Source of the DNA: Stieleria bergensis
GTDB lineage: Bacteria; Planctomycetota; Planctomycetia; Pirellulales; Pirellulaceae
DNA length: 61,767 bases
Reading direction: 5' to 3'
Assembly: GCA_007745635.1 (NCBI GenBank)
Contig: CP036272.1
Coordinates: forward strand, 957,342 to 1,019,108
In this document: piece by piece, positions 47,131-56,766 of the stretch
Layout of the letters: every line of letters begins with the position of its first letter
How positions within the stretch are numbered: position 1 is the stretch's first letter
Notes under the pieces: generated by a model
Databases searched by the model: none
What the model was told of the DNA's origin: nothing
Seen by the model: the letters and a program-made list of their open reading frames with translations, nothing else
Made by a program: the position numbers and the translations under genes

Positions 47131-47230
47131 GGGTGCGAGGATGTGCCGCGTTGGCGTTCGGGGAGTGCCGCGAGTGCATGCCGTTGCGACACCCCGCTGG
47201 AAGCGGCGGGTAAATTGGCGATCTTGAACA

Positions 47231-47259
47231 AAACAAAAAGCCCTGCGGGTGCAGGGCTT
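47231..47259 (-). terminator. Intrinsic terminator of the Tat-exported TIM-barrel gene
   Basis: AAGCCCTGC, a four-base loop and GCAGGGCTT form a perfect 9-bp stem (47238-47259). On the minus strand it is followed by TTTTTGTTTTG, so it ends transcription of the gene stopping at 47295. On the plus strand there is no T-run. Confidence 0.88.
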
Positions 47260-47294
47260 CGTTCAATAGCAATCGTTTGACGATCGACGCCAGG

Positions 47295-48221
47295 TTACGC
47301 CATCTTTGCTGCGACGCGTTCGAGCAGTTGCTTGGTCAGCTTGATGCCTTCCAGTTCGCTGACTTTACCACCTTCATATTCGATGCCTACGTAGCCGTTG
47401 TAGCCATGCTTGAGGACGATTTCCATCATCTTGAAATAGTCGGTGTGAGTTTCGTTGCCGTCTTTATCAAAGTCATGTGACTTGGCGCTGACCGCTTTGG
47501 CGTAAGGCATCAATTCGTTGACACCTTTGTAACGATCGTAAACTTCAGGATCTTTGCCGCGACGAACCGTGAAGTTGCCAAAGTCTGGCAGGGTTCCGCA
47601 GTTATCCATTTCGGTCTTGGCGATCGTGCTTGCCAGCCAAGCGCCATTGCTGCTGAGACCACCATGGTTTTCAACAATGACGTTGATGTCATGTTTGGCA
47701 GCAAACTGGCTGAGTCGACGCAGGCCGTCGGCGGCCAGTTTCATTTGCTCGTCGTAAGACCCACCGCTGGCGGCATTGACGCGAATGCTGTGACAGCCCA
47801 GGAACTTGGCCGCTTCAACCCAGCGGTAGTGGTTCTCGACGGCTTTCGTGCGGGCGTCTTCGTTGGGATCGCCTAGGCGACCTTCGCCGTCACACATGAT
47901 CAACAGGCTTTTGACGCCCAAGTCGTCACAGCGTTGTTTCAGTTCACCGAGGTACTTTTTGTCGTTCGCTTTGTCTTTGAAGAACTGGTTGACGTATTCA
48001 ACCGCTTCGATGCCGCATTCCTCTTTGGCGATTTTTGGGAAGTCCATGTTGGTCACGTTCTTGGACTTGTCGAACAGCATTTTGTGTAGCGACCACTCAG
48101 CGAGCGAGATCTTGAACGGTGCTTCACTGGCGGCAGCAAACGCACTGCTTGATTTGGTGGCCAAAGTGGTGGCGGCAGCAGCGGCAGAGGCGTACTGCAG
48201 GAATTGTCTACGGTTGGTCAT
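47295..48221 (-). CDS. Tat-exported sugar phosphate isomerase/epimerase family protein
   Basis: This is a 308-residue TIM-barrel protein of the xylose-isomerase-like family. A twin-arginine signal opens it ([20 protein letters not shown]). Landmarks are [50 protein letters not shown] with a metal-ligand Glu, and VGIEYEGGK near the end. Members isomerise or epimerise small sugars or hydroxypyruvate; planctomycetes have many exported copies of unknown substrate. It is a single gene with its own terminator. Confidence 0.9.
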   Translation of the reverse strand: MTNRRQFLQYASAAAAATTLATKSSSAFAAASEAPFKISLAEWSLHKMLFDKSKNVTNMDFPKIAKEECGIEAVEYVNQFFKDKANDKKYLGELKQRCDDLGVKSLLIMCDGEGRLGDPNEDARTKAVENHYRWVEAAKFLGCHSIRVNAASGGSYDEQMKLAADGLRRLSQFAAKHDINVIVENHGGLSSNGAWLASTIAKTEMDNCGTLPDFGNFTVRRGKDPEVYDRYKGVNELMPYAKAVSAKSHDFDKDGNETHTDYFKMMEIVLKHGYNGYVGIEYEGGKVSELEGIKLTKQLLERVAAKMA

Positions 48222-48393
48222 GGTCGCCCGAAATCAAAATGGGGTGTATTGAATGACGCTCGCAAGTCAGCGTCCGAATGCAATAGTGTAACTTAGCCGG
48301 CTAGGGAAGAAAAAGAACCTTTGAGGGATAACTCGGGAAATGCCTAAGTAGCCGCGGTCTTCTGACGCTTTTTCTGCCCGGTGGACACCTCGT

Positions 48394-49104
48394 TTACTGG
48401 AGGGGGTCGTAGCGATAGCCGACGCCGTAGACGGTCTGAATGATGCTGGGGTGCTTGGGGTCCGTTTCGATGCGTTTGCGCAATTGGCTGATCGTCTGGT
48501 CAATCGTCCGGCTGTTGGGAAGATGGCTGTCACGCCACGCGGATCGAAACAATTCGGCTCGTGTGATGACTTCGCCAGGCCGCTGAGCCAGTGTCTGCAG
48601 AATCAGCATTTCGCGAAGCGTCAAGCTAAATGTCTGCTCGCCACGACTGGCACGAAGCTCCTTGGGGACCACCTGCAGGTCAGCGATCGTGAACGGATCT
48701 TCACTGGGTTGTTGGTCATCGCGGGGGGCGGCTTCTGCAAAGCAGCGGCGGGCGACAGCACGAATCCGAGCGATCACTTCCTTGGTCCCAAACGGTTTGA
48801 CAATGTAGTCGTCCCCACCAAGTTCCAAGCCGACGACCTTATCAATTTCTTCCGCTTTGGCCGTGATGAACAGAATGGGCATCGTTGGTGTCTGGCTGCG
48901 AAAGTACTTGCAGAGATCATAGCCACTGAGTCCCGGCATCATCACGTCCAGGCAGGCCATGTCGGGTGTGTTTCGATCGTACAAGTCCTTGGCTTGTCGA
49001 CCATCGGCCGCCTCGGTGACTTGATAGCCTTCGCTGCGCACCAGTTCGACGAGCGCGGCTCGCGTGTGAGGGTCGTCTTCTGCAATTAAAATGTGCTGTG
49101 CCAT
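48394..49104 (-). CDS. OmpR/PhoB-family response regulator
   Basis: This 236-residue two-component regulator has the receiver domain at 1-120, with acidic pair Glu9-Asp10-Asp11, phospho-acceptor Asp53 (MACLDVMMPGLSG) and the conserved Lys in LFITAKAEEID. The winged-helix DNA-binding domain spans about 140-235 (LTLREMLILQTLAQRPGEVI, TIDQTISQLRKRIE, VYGVGYRYD). The gene lies 243 bases downstream of the sensor kinase gene on the same strand, and the pair probably forms one system. The targets are unknown. Confidence 0.95.
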   Translation of the reverse strand: MAQHILIAEDDPHTRAALVELVRSEGYQVTEAADGRQAKDLYDRNTPDMACLDVMMPGLSGYDLCKYFRSQTPTMPILFITAKAEEIDKVVGLELGGDDYIVKPFGTKEVIARIRAVARRCFAEAAPRDDQQPSEDPFTIADLQVVPKELRASRGEQTFSLTLREMLILQTLAQRPGEVITRAELFRSAWRDSHLPNSRTIDQTISQLRKRIETDPKHPSIIQTVYGVGYRYDPLQ

Positions 49105-49347
49105 CTCGGTCGCTCAGTAAGCTCGGTGGGTCAGATTAAACGCTGCTTTGAACAGGTTTGCATTCTGGTTGATGTTGTGTTTCCCCGGGTTTTCTCTAGG
49201 CAATCGCGCTTTCATCAAACGGGGCTGGGTTCGTAGGGTGCCGTGCTTGCACCACTAATGAAATGGCATCGCACAGTTGGGCCGCAATAGAGTGGATTTT
49301 CCGCCTCCGCACTACCGGACTCGAAGATCTTCAAAGCAGTGGTCTGA

Positions 49348-51366
49348 TTAAGGCATGGTCAGATCTAGTGGGACGGTGAAGCGAAAAGCGGCTCCACCCA
49401 GCGGGGATTTCGTCAGTAGCTCCAGTTGGCCATGATGGCGTTGTGCCGCACGGCGAGCGATCGTTAAGCCGAGTCCTGTCCCACTTGGTGCGTTGATGGA
49501 ATCGTCAAGACGCTGAAAGGCGCGAAAGATTCGTTGGTGATGTTTGTTTGGAATCCCCGCACCGTCATCATCGACAACGATCTGTAACTGATCCGATCCC
49601 TGTGGGTCGCTGTGCGTGGTGCAGGTCAGTGCACACGTTCCCCCGCTGGGAACGTACTTTTCAACATTGCCCAGCAGGTTGACTAAGACGATCTCGATAA
49701 TGTCTGTGTCCAGCATCGCAGACTGCTGAACATCACACTGGACATTCAAGCTCAGGCCAGCGGTTTGGAATCCCGGTTGGAACTGTTCTTCAAGACGCTG
49801 AATCAGCGATGGAATGTCCGTGGATTGCAGTCGCAGCCGATTCGATTGGCCCTGCGGTCGAATCATCTCCAGGACTCCATCGACCAAACGTTGTAGTCGC
49901 TTGCATTCGTGATCAATCACACCAAGCCGCTTTTGGAGCGAACAGACCAGTTGATCCGATGGCGGCTGCTCCAGATCTGATTCAGCAAGTTCAGTGTACA
50001 AGCGGATATTCGTCAGTGGCGTGCGCAACTCATGTGAGACTTGCCCAGCGAAGCTCACGCGTTGCCGAGCCGCGTTGATCTGGCGCTGAACAGCCGTCAG
50101 GACATAGGCACCGATGGAGCCAAGGATGACGGCCAAGGCTGCGATTGCGAAGTAGATGGAGCTGGGGTCCGCTTGGGGAATCAAGGCCGGGTCGACGTAC
50201 AGTTTCAGTTGCCAGCTTGCCAACGGCATCGGCAGATTGCGCTGTGAAAGCGCTTTTTGTTCGAGGTCGATGCGTGAGACTTCTCCCCACTGATACACCA
50301 AATGGTCCGATTCATCGACCAAGGCAATTCCACCGATCGCCGCCGTTTTCATCGGGGCCGAGCCCAACGAATTTTTCTGCAGGCTGATCGTGCCCGAAGA
50401 ATCGGGTAGAGCAGCCAAGAGGTCCGACATCCAGCGGCCACGTTGCAGCAAGACACCCACTGCCCGACCATCTGGCAAGGATCGCCAATACACCAGTTGT
50501 ACGCCTCCAGCCATGAACCACTGCTGCCAAGCGTTGCTCGCAGATGACAGCGCCGCGTCGGGTGGTTGCCCCACATTGGTATCGATCGCGTTGGCAGGTT
50601 CGAGAGTCGGCGCCGGCGTTTGGGTTACTTGGCGGCTTTGTCTGGAGGCCCGCTGAGGGAGTGCTTCGGCTTGTTGCGACGGTGGGGCAGGGGCCTGTTG
50701 GATGAACGATTGCTGCAATCGTGATTGCGGAGCTGGAGTCGATTGTGTGGGCGTTTGTTGGACGGGAGGCTGAATCTGTAATTGAATCGGCAACCGCTGA
50801 ACGTTGGTGGTTTGTTGGCGTGGATCATTGGGTGGCATGTCGTTTTGCTGCGCATTGGTCGCCGAGCTGGGAGTTTGCGGCGCCGAGCTGGGAGTTTGCG
50901 GCGCCGAGCTGGGAGTTTGCGGCGCCGAGCTGGGAGCATTGGCTGCTTCACGTCGAACCTGTCGATTGCGAATCGTTGCCGGCCGAGAATCGACCAAGCC
51001 GACCAAGCCGGTCAGTAACTGTAAGGCTTCATCGTCAACCAAGTCTGCAGCACCGGGATAGATCAGTTGTCCGGTGGAGTTGATAAAGATGCACTGACGG
51101 ACCAAAGGCAACGTGCGACGCATGCGTTTGAGAGACTCAGCGGTCAGACTGGGATCAGTGATCTCGCGGTCCAGTTGCTTTTGATAGTCGGCAAACAATT
51201 CGTCGATCGGTTCGCGAGCGGTGGCAAGTTGTTTGCTAAGCGTTTCGGCCAGTCGTTCGCGGGCCTGGACCTCTTGAGCTTTGGCCGCTGTGGCACTGAT
51301 CCATGCCAGCGACACCAACGGTGCAGCTACCAGCAAGATCAAGGCAAGTAGCAGTCGGCGTGGCAT
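49348..51366 (-). CDS. Membrane sensor histidine kinase
   Basis: The kinase has 672 residues from the ATG at 51366 (MPRRLLLALILLVAAPLVSL, the first membrane helix); the frame to 51447 is less likely. The large outer part contains a Gln/Pro/Ser-rich disordered region at about 140-275 with a 21-bp minisatellite. A second membrane helix is at about 400-430 (YFAIAALAVILGSIGAYVL). The dimerisation box has His445 (GQVSHELRTPLTNIRL), and the ATPase domain has its N box (NLLGNVEKYVP), G1 (DDDGAGIPNKH) and G2 (GTGLGLTIA). No HAMP domain is obvious. Its partner is the response regulator at 48394. Confidence 0.94.
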   Translation of the reverse strand: MPRRLLLALILLVAAPLVSLAWISATAAKAQEVQARERLAETLSKQLATAREPIDELFADYQKQLDREITDPSLTAESLKRMRRTLPLVRQCIFINSTGQLIYPGAADLVDDEALQLLTGLVGLVDSRPATIRNRQVRREAANAPSSAPQTPSSAPQTPSSAPQTPSSATNAQQNDMPPNDPRQQTTNVQRLPIQLQIQPPVQQTPTQSTPAPQSRLQQSFIQQAPAPPSQQAEALPQRASRQSRQVTQTPAPTLEPANAIDTNVGQPPDAALSSASNAWQQWFMAGGVQLVYWRSLPDGRAVGVLLQRGRWMSDLLAALPDSSGTISLQKNSLGSAPMKTAAIGGIALVDESDHLVYQWGEVSRIDLEQKALSQRNLPMPLASWQLKLYVDPALIPQADPSSIYFAIAALAVILGSIGAYVLTAVQRQINAARQRVSFAGQVSHELRTPLTNIRLYTELAESDLEQPPSDQLVCSLQKRLGVIDHECKRLQRLVDGVLEMIRPQGQSNRLRLQSTDIPSLIQRLEEQFQPGFQTAGLSLNVQCDVQQSAMLDTDIIEIVLVNLLGNVEKYVPSGGTCALTCTTHSDPQGSDQLQIVVDDDGAGIPNKHHQRIFRAFQRLDDSINAPSGTGLGLTIARRAAQRHHGQLELLTKSPLGGAAFRFTVPLDLTMP
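50860..50943. repeat. In-frame 21-bp minisatellite in the sensor kinase gene, four copies
   Basis: A 21-base unit starting CGCCGAGCTGGGAGTTTGCG repeats three times exactly (50860, 50881, 50902), with a fourth shorter variant. In the protein it gives Pro-Gln-Thr-Pro-Ser-Ser-Ala repeats in the predicted extracytoplasmic region. Confidence 0.92.
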
Positions 51367-51510
51367 GGATTGAATCCAGATGTAAAATCGAGTGGTCTGC
51401 AGGTGAACGATGATCTTAACACAAGAAGTGTGCGACGTTTGCCCCAACGCCGCACACTTTTGGAGTCATCATTCGTTGTCTGCAAGTCCTCGTCGAGCTA
51501 GGACCGGCAA

Positions 51511-52926
51511 TCAGTCCGCTTGTTGTTGAGCGGCATTCTTGGCTTGTTCATAACGCATTGCTTTGCGTCCATAAGCCCATTGCTTGGGATCTTTGATGAT
51601 CGTCGCTTGTTGTTTGTTCAGCGACACATTGCGTTTGAGTTCTTTGGTCAGCCCAGCAGGGAGAACTGCACCGTAAGAATCTTCGACTTCTGCCAAGCGG
51701 GCGGTGTTGCCACGCAGTAGTTTCTGTGCTTCGTCAACCTTTCCGGCGTCACGCAATTCGGTTGCCATGCAGTTAAGCGAGTTTGCCAACTGGATGGAGC
51801 AGTAAGCATAGGTTTCTGGATCTCGATCTTTGGCAACCTTCTTGGGGTCGTCACTGAAGCGAACTTGAATCGAGTTCTGTAGCAGGTCGTTTGTTTCGCT
51901 GAACATGTTGCGATACTTCACTGAGACTGCAGCCAAGTCACGGGTTTGGCCCGATTCACTGGCTGGGACTTCGACTTCGATGACGAAGTAACGCTCTTGT
52001 TGAGCATACAGCTGTGCCAGCGGGATCTTGATTTCTTTTCCGCTGATGTCAGCTTTCGAGTTCAAAACTCGCACGGGGCGAATGCCGTCGGCGACTTTGA
52101 CGCGAATGTCAAAGTCCTTGGCAATGACGCTCAGCAGATCATTGAATTCCTTTTGGAACACGGCCATCAAGTCTTGGGCGCGTTCGATGAAAATGTGGTT
52201 ACCGCTGCCCGCGGCCGCCAAGCGACTCATGAGGTCTTCGTTGTAGCCCAGTCCGAGGCCAAGAGTGCTAACGCTGATGCCTTCCTTGACCAGCGAGGCA
52301 CCGAGCTGTTCCAGTTCGTTGGGTGATTGAGGTCCAACGTTGGCTTGTCCATCAGAGAGCAAGATCACGCGGTTGACGGAGTCTTCGTTCATGAACTTGC
52401 GAACCTCTGCGGCTCCTTTGCTGACGCCAGCAAAGAGGGCCGTGCTGCCACCGGCATTGACCGAGCGAATCTTTTCAATGATCGCTTCTCGATCGGTCGC
52501 CTTGGTGGCGGGAACCAAAACCGTAGCAGAATCAGCGTACAGAACCACCGAGACAATGTCGTTGTCATTGAGTCGACGGATCGCTGCGATGGCCGCTTCA
52601 CGAGCTTGGACGATCTTTTGGCCGCCCATCGAACCGCTCTTGTCAATCACGATGGATGTATTGACCGGCGGGCGAGCCTCCGTTCCCGGCATCGCGAAGC
52701 CGGTCAAGGCAACCCGAATGTGGTTGAGGTTCTTGGCGTCACTGAGCATGGTCGGGCTGGAAACGCCAACCTTCAGTGTCAGTTGTTCGGCTTGGGCTGG
52801 AGCTGAACCGCTAGAGACAAGTGCGCTCGTCAGCGCTAGGCTTGCGGCGAGCGTTCGAAACAAACGGTTTCGAAATTTGCCTAGTAGTCGGCGAGAAGAG
52901 TTTCTGCCATCGATCGCTACGCTCAT
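51511..52926 (-). CDS. Secreted von Willebrand factor A domain protein
   Basis: This is a 471-residue exported protein. A basic N-region is followed by a signal sequence ending near APAQA (about 47). The VWA domain lies at about 85-270 with a complete metal site: DKSGSMGG, Thr in GGSTALF, and Asp in LLSDGQANVGPQ. A beta-rich region and a helical, Lys-rich C-terminus follow. It resembles YfbK/Ca-activated channel-like VWA proteins. Partner binding through Mg2+ is the family role. The gene lies 144 bases upstream of the sensor kinase on the same strand, so a functional link is possible but not shown. Confidence 0.9.
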   Translation of the reverse strand: MSVAIDGRNSSRRLLGKFRNRLFRTLAASLALTSALVSSGSAPAQAEQLTLKVGVSSPTMLSDAKNLNHIRVALTGFAMPGTEARPPVNTSIVIDKSGSMGGQKIVQAREAAIAAIRRLNDNDIVSVVLYADSATVLVPATKATDREAIIEKIRSVNAGGSTALFAGVSKGAAEVRKFMNEDSVNRVILLSDGQANVGPQSPNELEQLGASLVKEGISVSTLGLGLGYNEDLMSRLAAAGSGNHIFIERAQDLMAVFQKEFNDLLSVIAKDFDIRVKVADGIRPVRVLNSKADISGKEIKIPLAQLYAQQERYFVIEVEVPASESGQTRDLAAVSVKYRNMFSETNDLLQNSIQVRFSDDPKKVAKDRDPETYAYCSIQLANSLNCMATELRDAGKVDEAQKLLRGNTARLAEVEDSYGAVLPAGLTKELKRNVSLNKQQATIIKDPKQWAYGRKAMRYEQAKNAAQQQAD

Positions 52927-53164
52927 CGTTCTTTCCCCTTAGGACGTTGTGTTTACTGCAAGAGAAAGGCGTGATACACACAATTGCGTATCGAATCCTT
53001 TTCGCCGGCTCTCTTGCCTGTCACTAAGTAAACGATAAAACGGCAATTCAATGGTCGAATTGCGTTCAAAACTTTGTAAAAGGAATGTCAAAGCACGCGT
53101 GCCTCACGGATCCTGCGATCAACAAAGCTGCATTGCATCGGTTCCTGAAGCGGATTGACCGCGA

Positions 53165-55606
53165 TTACTTTTTCTTCTTGCCGAACAGCCCACCCGATTT
53201 TTTCTTGCCGCTCGGAGGGGCATCCGAAATCGAGATCACTGGCGCTGCGTTGGCTTTCTTCGCAGGTGCAGCACCTGAGTCGGTCAAAATCACCGGAGCG
53301 GATGCCTTGACTTGAGGTTGCCCGTCACCGAGTGAAGCCAGTGCCGCAATGTCGGATGAGTTTGCCTTCGGTTTGCTGGTCTCTTCGCCAATGCTGATCG
53401 CTGGTCCCGTGCTGGTCGCGGGCTTTTTGGTCGCCATGAAATCCGGTAACGGGGCGTCGCCGAGTGGAGCAGCTTTTGCTGGCGGCGGTTGTTTACCCGC
53501 CGGCTGAATCATTGGCGCTACCGCAGGTGCCTGTTTGACAGCTGGGATTGGCGTCGCTGGGATTGGCGTCGCTGGGATTGGCGTCGCTGGGATTGGCGTC
53601 GCTGGGATTGGGGCAGCCGCAGCGTCGTCGACAGGAGTGAAGTCCAGCACGGAATTGATCTGCGAGCTGTCGGGTTCTGGCAAGATTTGTGCCGCCGGAA
53701 TCGTGCCCAGTGTGCCAGGCGGTGACGCATCGAGCGGCTGGAGTTCAACCGGGGAGGCGGGAGTCTCAGCAACAGCACTGCCAGCAACAGCACTGCCGGC
53801 AACAGCACTGCCGGCAACAGCACTGCCAGCAACATTGATTTGTGGGGCCGCGGTTTCCTTCTTGACGGGATCTCCCAGTTCGATGAAGGGGATCGCAGCG
53901 GCGGTAGCGGTACCCGTTTCGGGGAGACCGCCGCCGAAGGGATCGCTTTCCAATTCGGTAGGAATGGTGTCACTGGGGCTCGTGTCGCCGGGAAGATCCT
54001 TGTCGCTCGATTCGATCTCGCTGTCTGTAAAGGCTTGATCCAGCTCTGGCAGTTCCGCCAAGGCTGCGTCACTGAATCCAGTGTCCAGGACGTTGATCCA
54101 GGATTCCACTTCGTCATCGCTCAGGCCAGCGGCTCGGTTGAGCGTCATGGAGATTTTGCGATCGACCTCCGGCAGTGCAGCTCGCACCCTCAGTCGCCCA
54201 TCGGTGGCATAATCGAACTGCACATCAACGTTGGTGCCTTTGCGAGTTCCGCGCGGCAGGTCGTCGACAACACATTTCCCAATCTTGGTTGCATTGGTGC
54301 CGCGATCATCACCGCCTTCGACGATTTCAATCTTGACGTTCGCTTGATTGTCTGAGTGAGTTCGGAAGCGAACTGTTTTCCGCGCGGGCAGAGAGCTATT
54401 GCGGGGGATCATGATCTGCCGACGAGGCTCGCCAGTTTTGGGATCAATTGCCAAAACGCCCAAATCATGTGAGTTGACGTTGCTGACCGAGATCGCACCG
54501 GGTTGGCCTTGTTGCCCGTTTAGCAGCATTCCGGCATACAGTGCAGCGCCGTGGCTGACTGCTTCATCGGGTGACAGTGATCGGTCCAGTGCCATCGAGC
54601 TGCAGGATTCGAGCTCGCTGCGAATCATTGGCATGCGAGTGGAGCCGCCAACCAGAATTAAACGGGTCAGGTCTTTCCATGTGATCCCAGCATCATCGAG
54701 CACCAATTGAACGGTCATGATGGTTCGGTCCACCAGATCCATGCAGCGGTCGCTGAATGCCTGCTGGGACAACTCGGTACGCATTCGCATGCCTTCATGG
54801 GCAAAGGCTACTGTCACCGATTCGCGCTGTGTCAATGCATGCTTGGTTTGGTTGGCTTTGCGCATCAGTTCTGGCATGGCTTGAACGTCTTCACGCGGAT
54901 CGACACCGTGCTGTTCTTGGAATGTTTCGGCAATGAAGTCAACGATGCGTTTGTCCCAGTCAATCCCTCCCAGGTAAACATCACCTGCGGTGGCGATGGT
55001 GTTGAATCGCCCCCCTTCGATTTTCATGACGGTGACGTCAAAGGTGCCACCGCCCAGGTCGTAAACCAGGACGGTCTCGGTATGTTCACTTTCACCGCTA
55101 GGCGAAAGGAATCCCTGCTGCACGCCGTAGCAGATTGCCGCCGCAGTGGGTTCATTGATGATGTCCAAGACATCCAACCCGGCCAATCGGCCTGCGTCTT
55201 GAGTGGCTTTCCGGCAGGGCTCATTGAAAAAGGCTGGGACCGTGACGACGGCTTGCTGGACATCGCCAAGGGTCAGTTCGGTGTCTTCTTTTAGTTTGCG
55301 CAAGATCAGCGCCTGGATCACTTCGGCGGGCAAGTGTTTGCCACAGATTCGTTTTTCATAATACGATTCGCCGATGTCTCGTTTGGCAAACTGAGCCAAA
55401 CGGTCTGGTTCCAGCAGTCCCGCCTCAACCGCTTCGATGCCCACAATCGGGTGCTTATGATCGAAAAACACAGCGCTGGGCGTGGTCAGGTCTCCCTCTG
55501 CATTGCGGACCGTTTCTGGACGGCCATCGGGGCCCAAGTAGGCAACTGCAGAGAAGGTGGTTCCTAGGTCAATGCCGATGGCAGGGTGTTTTTTTGAATC
55601 AGACAT
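53165..55606 (-). CDS. Hsp70/DnaK-family chaperone with long repetitive C-terminal tail
   Basis: The protein has 813 residues from the ATG at 55606 (MSDSKKHPAIGIDLGTTFSA); the open frame to 55729 is not used. The ATPase domain is complete (AIGIDLGTTFSAVAYL, NEPTAAAICYG, YDLGGGTFDVTVMK, LVGGSTRMPMIRSEL). A beta-type substrate-binding domain follows to about 490, but the helical lid is short. The last 280 residues are low complexity, with two 15-bp minisatellites (Pro-Ile-Pro-Ala-Thr and Gly-Ser-Ala-Val-Ala repeats), ending in SGGLFGKKKK. It is therefore not the housekeeping DnaK, which has about 640 residues; no grpE or dnaJ is adjacent. A specialised chaperone or scaffold role is inferred. 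Confidence 0.93.
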   Translation of the reverse strand: MSDSKKHPAIGIDLGTTFSAVAYLGPDGRPETVRNAEGDLTTPSAVFFDHKHPIVGIEAVEAGLLEPDRLAQFAKRDIGESYYEKRICGKHLPAEVIQALILRKLKEDTELTLGDVQQAVVTVPAFFNEPCRKATQDAGRLAGLDVLDIINEPTAAAICYGVQQGFLSPSGESEHTETVLVYDLGGGTFDVTVMKIEGGRFNTIATAGDVYLGGIDWDKRIVDFIAETFQEQHGVDPREDVQAMPELMRKANQTKHALTQRESVTVAFAHEGMRMRTELSQQAFSDRCMDLVDRTIMTVQLVLDDAGITWKDLTRLILVGGSTRMPMIRSELESCSSMALDRSLSPDEAVSHGAALYAGMLLNGQQGQPGAISVSNVNSHDLGVLAIDPKTGEPRRQIMIPRNSSLPARKTVRFRTHSDNQANVKIEIVEGGDDRGTNATKIGKCVVDDLPRGTRKGTNVDVQFDYATDGRLRVRAALPEVDRKISMTLNRAAGLSDDEVESWINVLDTGFSDAALAELPELDQAFTDSEIESSDKDLPGDTSPSDTIPTELESDPFGGGLPETGTATAAAIPFIELGDPVKKETAAPQINVAGSAVAGSAVAGSAVAGSAVAETPASPVELQPLDASPPGTLGTIPAAQILPEPDSSQINSVLDFTPVDDAAAAPIPATPIPATPIPATPIPATPIPAVKQAPAVAPMIQPAGKQPPPAKAAPLGDAPLPDFMATKKPATSTGPAISIGEETSKPKANSSDIAALASLGDGQPQVKASAPVILTDSGAAPAKKANAAPVISISDAPPSGKKKSGGLFGKKKK
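53541..53615. repeat. In-frame 15-bp minisatellite in the Hsp70 gene, five copies
   Basis: GCTGGGATTGGCGTC is repeated four times exactly, and a fifth copy has a changed end (GGGGCA). It encodes Ile-Pro-Ala-Thr-Pro repeats. Confidence 0.93.
53769..53828. repeat. Second in-frame 15-bp minisatellite in the Hsp70 gene, four copies
   Basis: Units of GCAACAGCACTGCC plus A or G repeat four times, with a partial fifth. They encode Gly-Ser-Ala-Val-Ala repeats. This unit is unrelated in sequence to the array at 53541. Confidence 0.92.
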
Positions 55607-56157
55607 GAGTTTGTGATAAGAGGCAATCTGAGGTCTGCAACGTGATCGATTGTCGCAAAACAAGACGCTGTGAAGACCGAGACGCTGTGAAGAATGAGTG
55701 CACTGTGTGAGTGTACAGTGACCGAACACGGTGATCGAAAATTACACTTCGTTCGGGAACGCCATTTGGGGCTCAATTGTACTCCAAAACGCCGGGGATT
55801 CGCCGCTTCATTGTCCTCGCTAGGCGGGAAGCCGAAAAGAAAGACTTCAGTGCCTTGATCAGGCCCCAGTTGAAGTGTCTTATCCGTTAAAATTGCACCA
55901 CCTCGAACGGTGATCGAACCACCTAAAGATAGGTTCATGTCAGCTGTGGGCGGGGTGTTTGTCACCCAGCCAAACGGTCTCAATCGTCCGCCGCTGCGTC
56001 AGCCCGTGCTGGCTGTCGCGGCTGAGGCTTCAGGCTCCTTTCCGCTTGCTGCCTGTCCCTGTCACGGCTGCGGCATCCAGACTGAGGTTTGTGGTGGGTG
56101 AACGGAGCACGCGTGTCGGTTCTGGTTTGATTCTTTTCTGGCGACTGATGATTTGTT
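55607..56157. other. Divergent intergenic region upstream of the Hsp70 gene
   Basis: These 551 bases lie between divergent genes. AGACGCTGTGAAGA is directly repeated at 55663-55676 and 55680-55693, and CACTGT...ACAGTG forms a short inverted repeat at 55701-55720, about 95 bases before the Hsp70 start. It does not match the CIRCE heat-shock operator. The minus frame 55564-55983 overlaps the Hsp70 start and has no recognisable domain. Confidence 0.4.
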
Positions 56158-56643
56158 ATGCAATGGCCTCAATTTCCCGATTACGGATGCTTCTTGCGGT
56201 GGCCAGAAAATGGGCATGGCTTCATTCATCCCGAAGACATGGCGACCGTCCGGCGGTTGATGCCCAGTCCCAGAGTTTTGAAGCGGACGCAATTTGATGG
56301 CACCTATTATCACTACCGCTATGGGCCGTTGGGATTTCGATTGCGGCCGGCGATGTGGTTGCAGGTCTCTCATGAAGGTTTCGACATCGATGATCGTGTT
56401 GAAACCGTTGGCGTGGGATTGGAACGCGAGCGTTTTGTGGCCACGATCTGGGGCATGTATTACATCCAGAGAAAAGGCTGTATCTTATATCGCTTAAGAC
56501 GAGGGGATCAGTTGGTGCCCAATCTTTATCCCGCCGATCAAATGCGGCTGTTGGAAAGTAAAGCAAAATTGGGGCCCGCCCACACCAAGTATCGTCAGCC
56601 CAAATGGGAAAAAAAGGGGCCGGAGGGACGTGGCGCCGGTTGA
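56158..56643 (+). CDS. Hypothetical conserved-looking protein
   Basis: This is a 161-residue protein I do not recognise. It is rich in aromatic residues and Arg in the first 130 positions (WPQFPDYGCFLRWPENGHGF, YYHYRYGPLGFRLRP, VATIWGMYYIQRKGCILYRL), consistent with a small beta-rich domain. The last 30 residues are basic and probably disordered (KWEKKGPEGRG). No signal peptide or membrane helix is seen. The steady codon use and length favour a real gene. It is followed by two isomerase-like genes on the same strand after 123 bases. Confidence 0.7.
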   Translation: MQWPQFPDYGCFLRWPENGHGFIHPEDMATVRRLMPSPRVLKRTQFDGTYYHYRYGPLGFRLRPAMWLQVSHEGFDIDDRVETVGVGLERERFVATIWGMYYIQRKGCILYRLRRGDQLVPNLYPADQMRLLESKAKLGPAHTKYRQPKWEKKGPEGRGAG

Positions 56644-56766
56644 GCGTTGTTCCGCTGGCAACGGAGTGACTTTACGCGGTCTCTCAGCGGAGTCTTTTGC
56701 CTGCCAGGCGTTGGGTCCATTGATTCAGCATACGAATTATTCAGCATACGAAGGAATGCAATCATC

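Noticed and set aside
55701..55720. CIRCE-type heat-shock operator before the Hsp70 gene
   Set aside because: The inverted repeat CACTGT/ACAGTG has six-base arms and does not match TTAGCACTC-N9-GAGTGCTAA.
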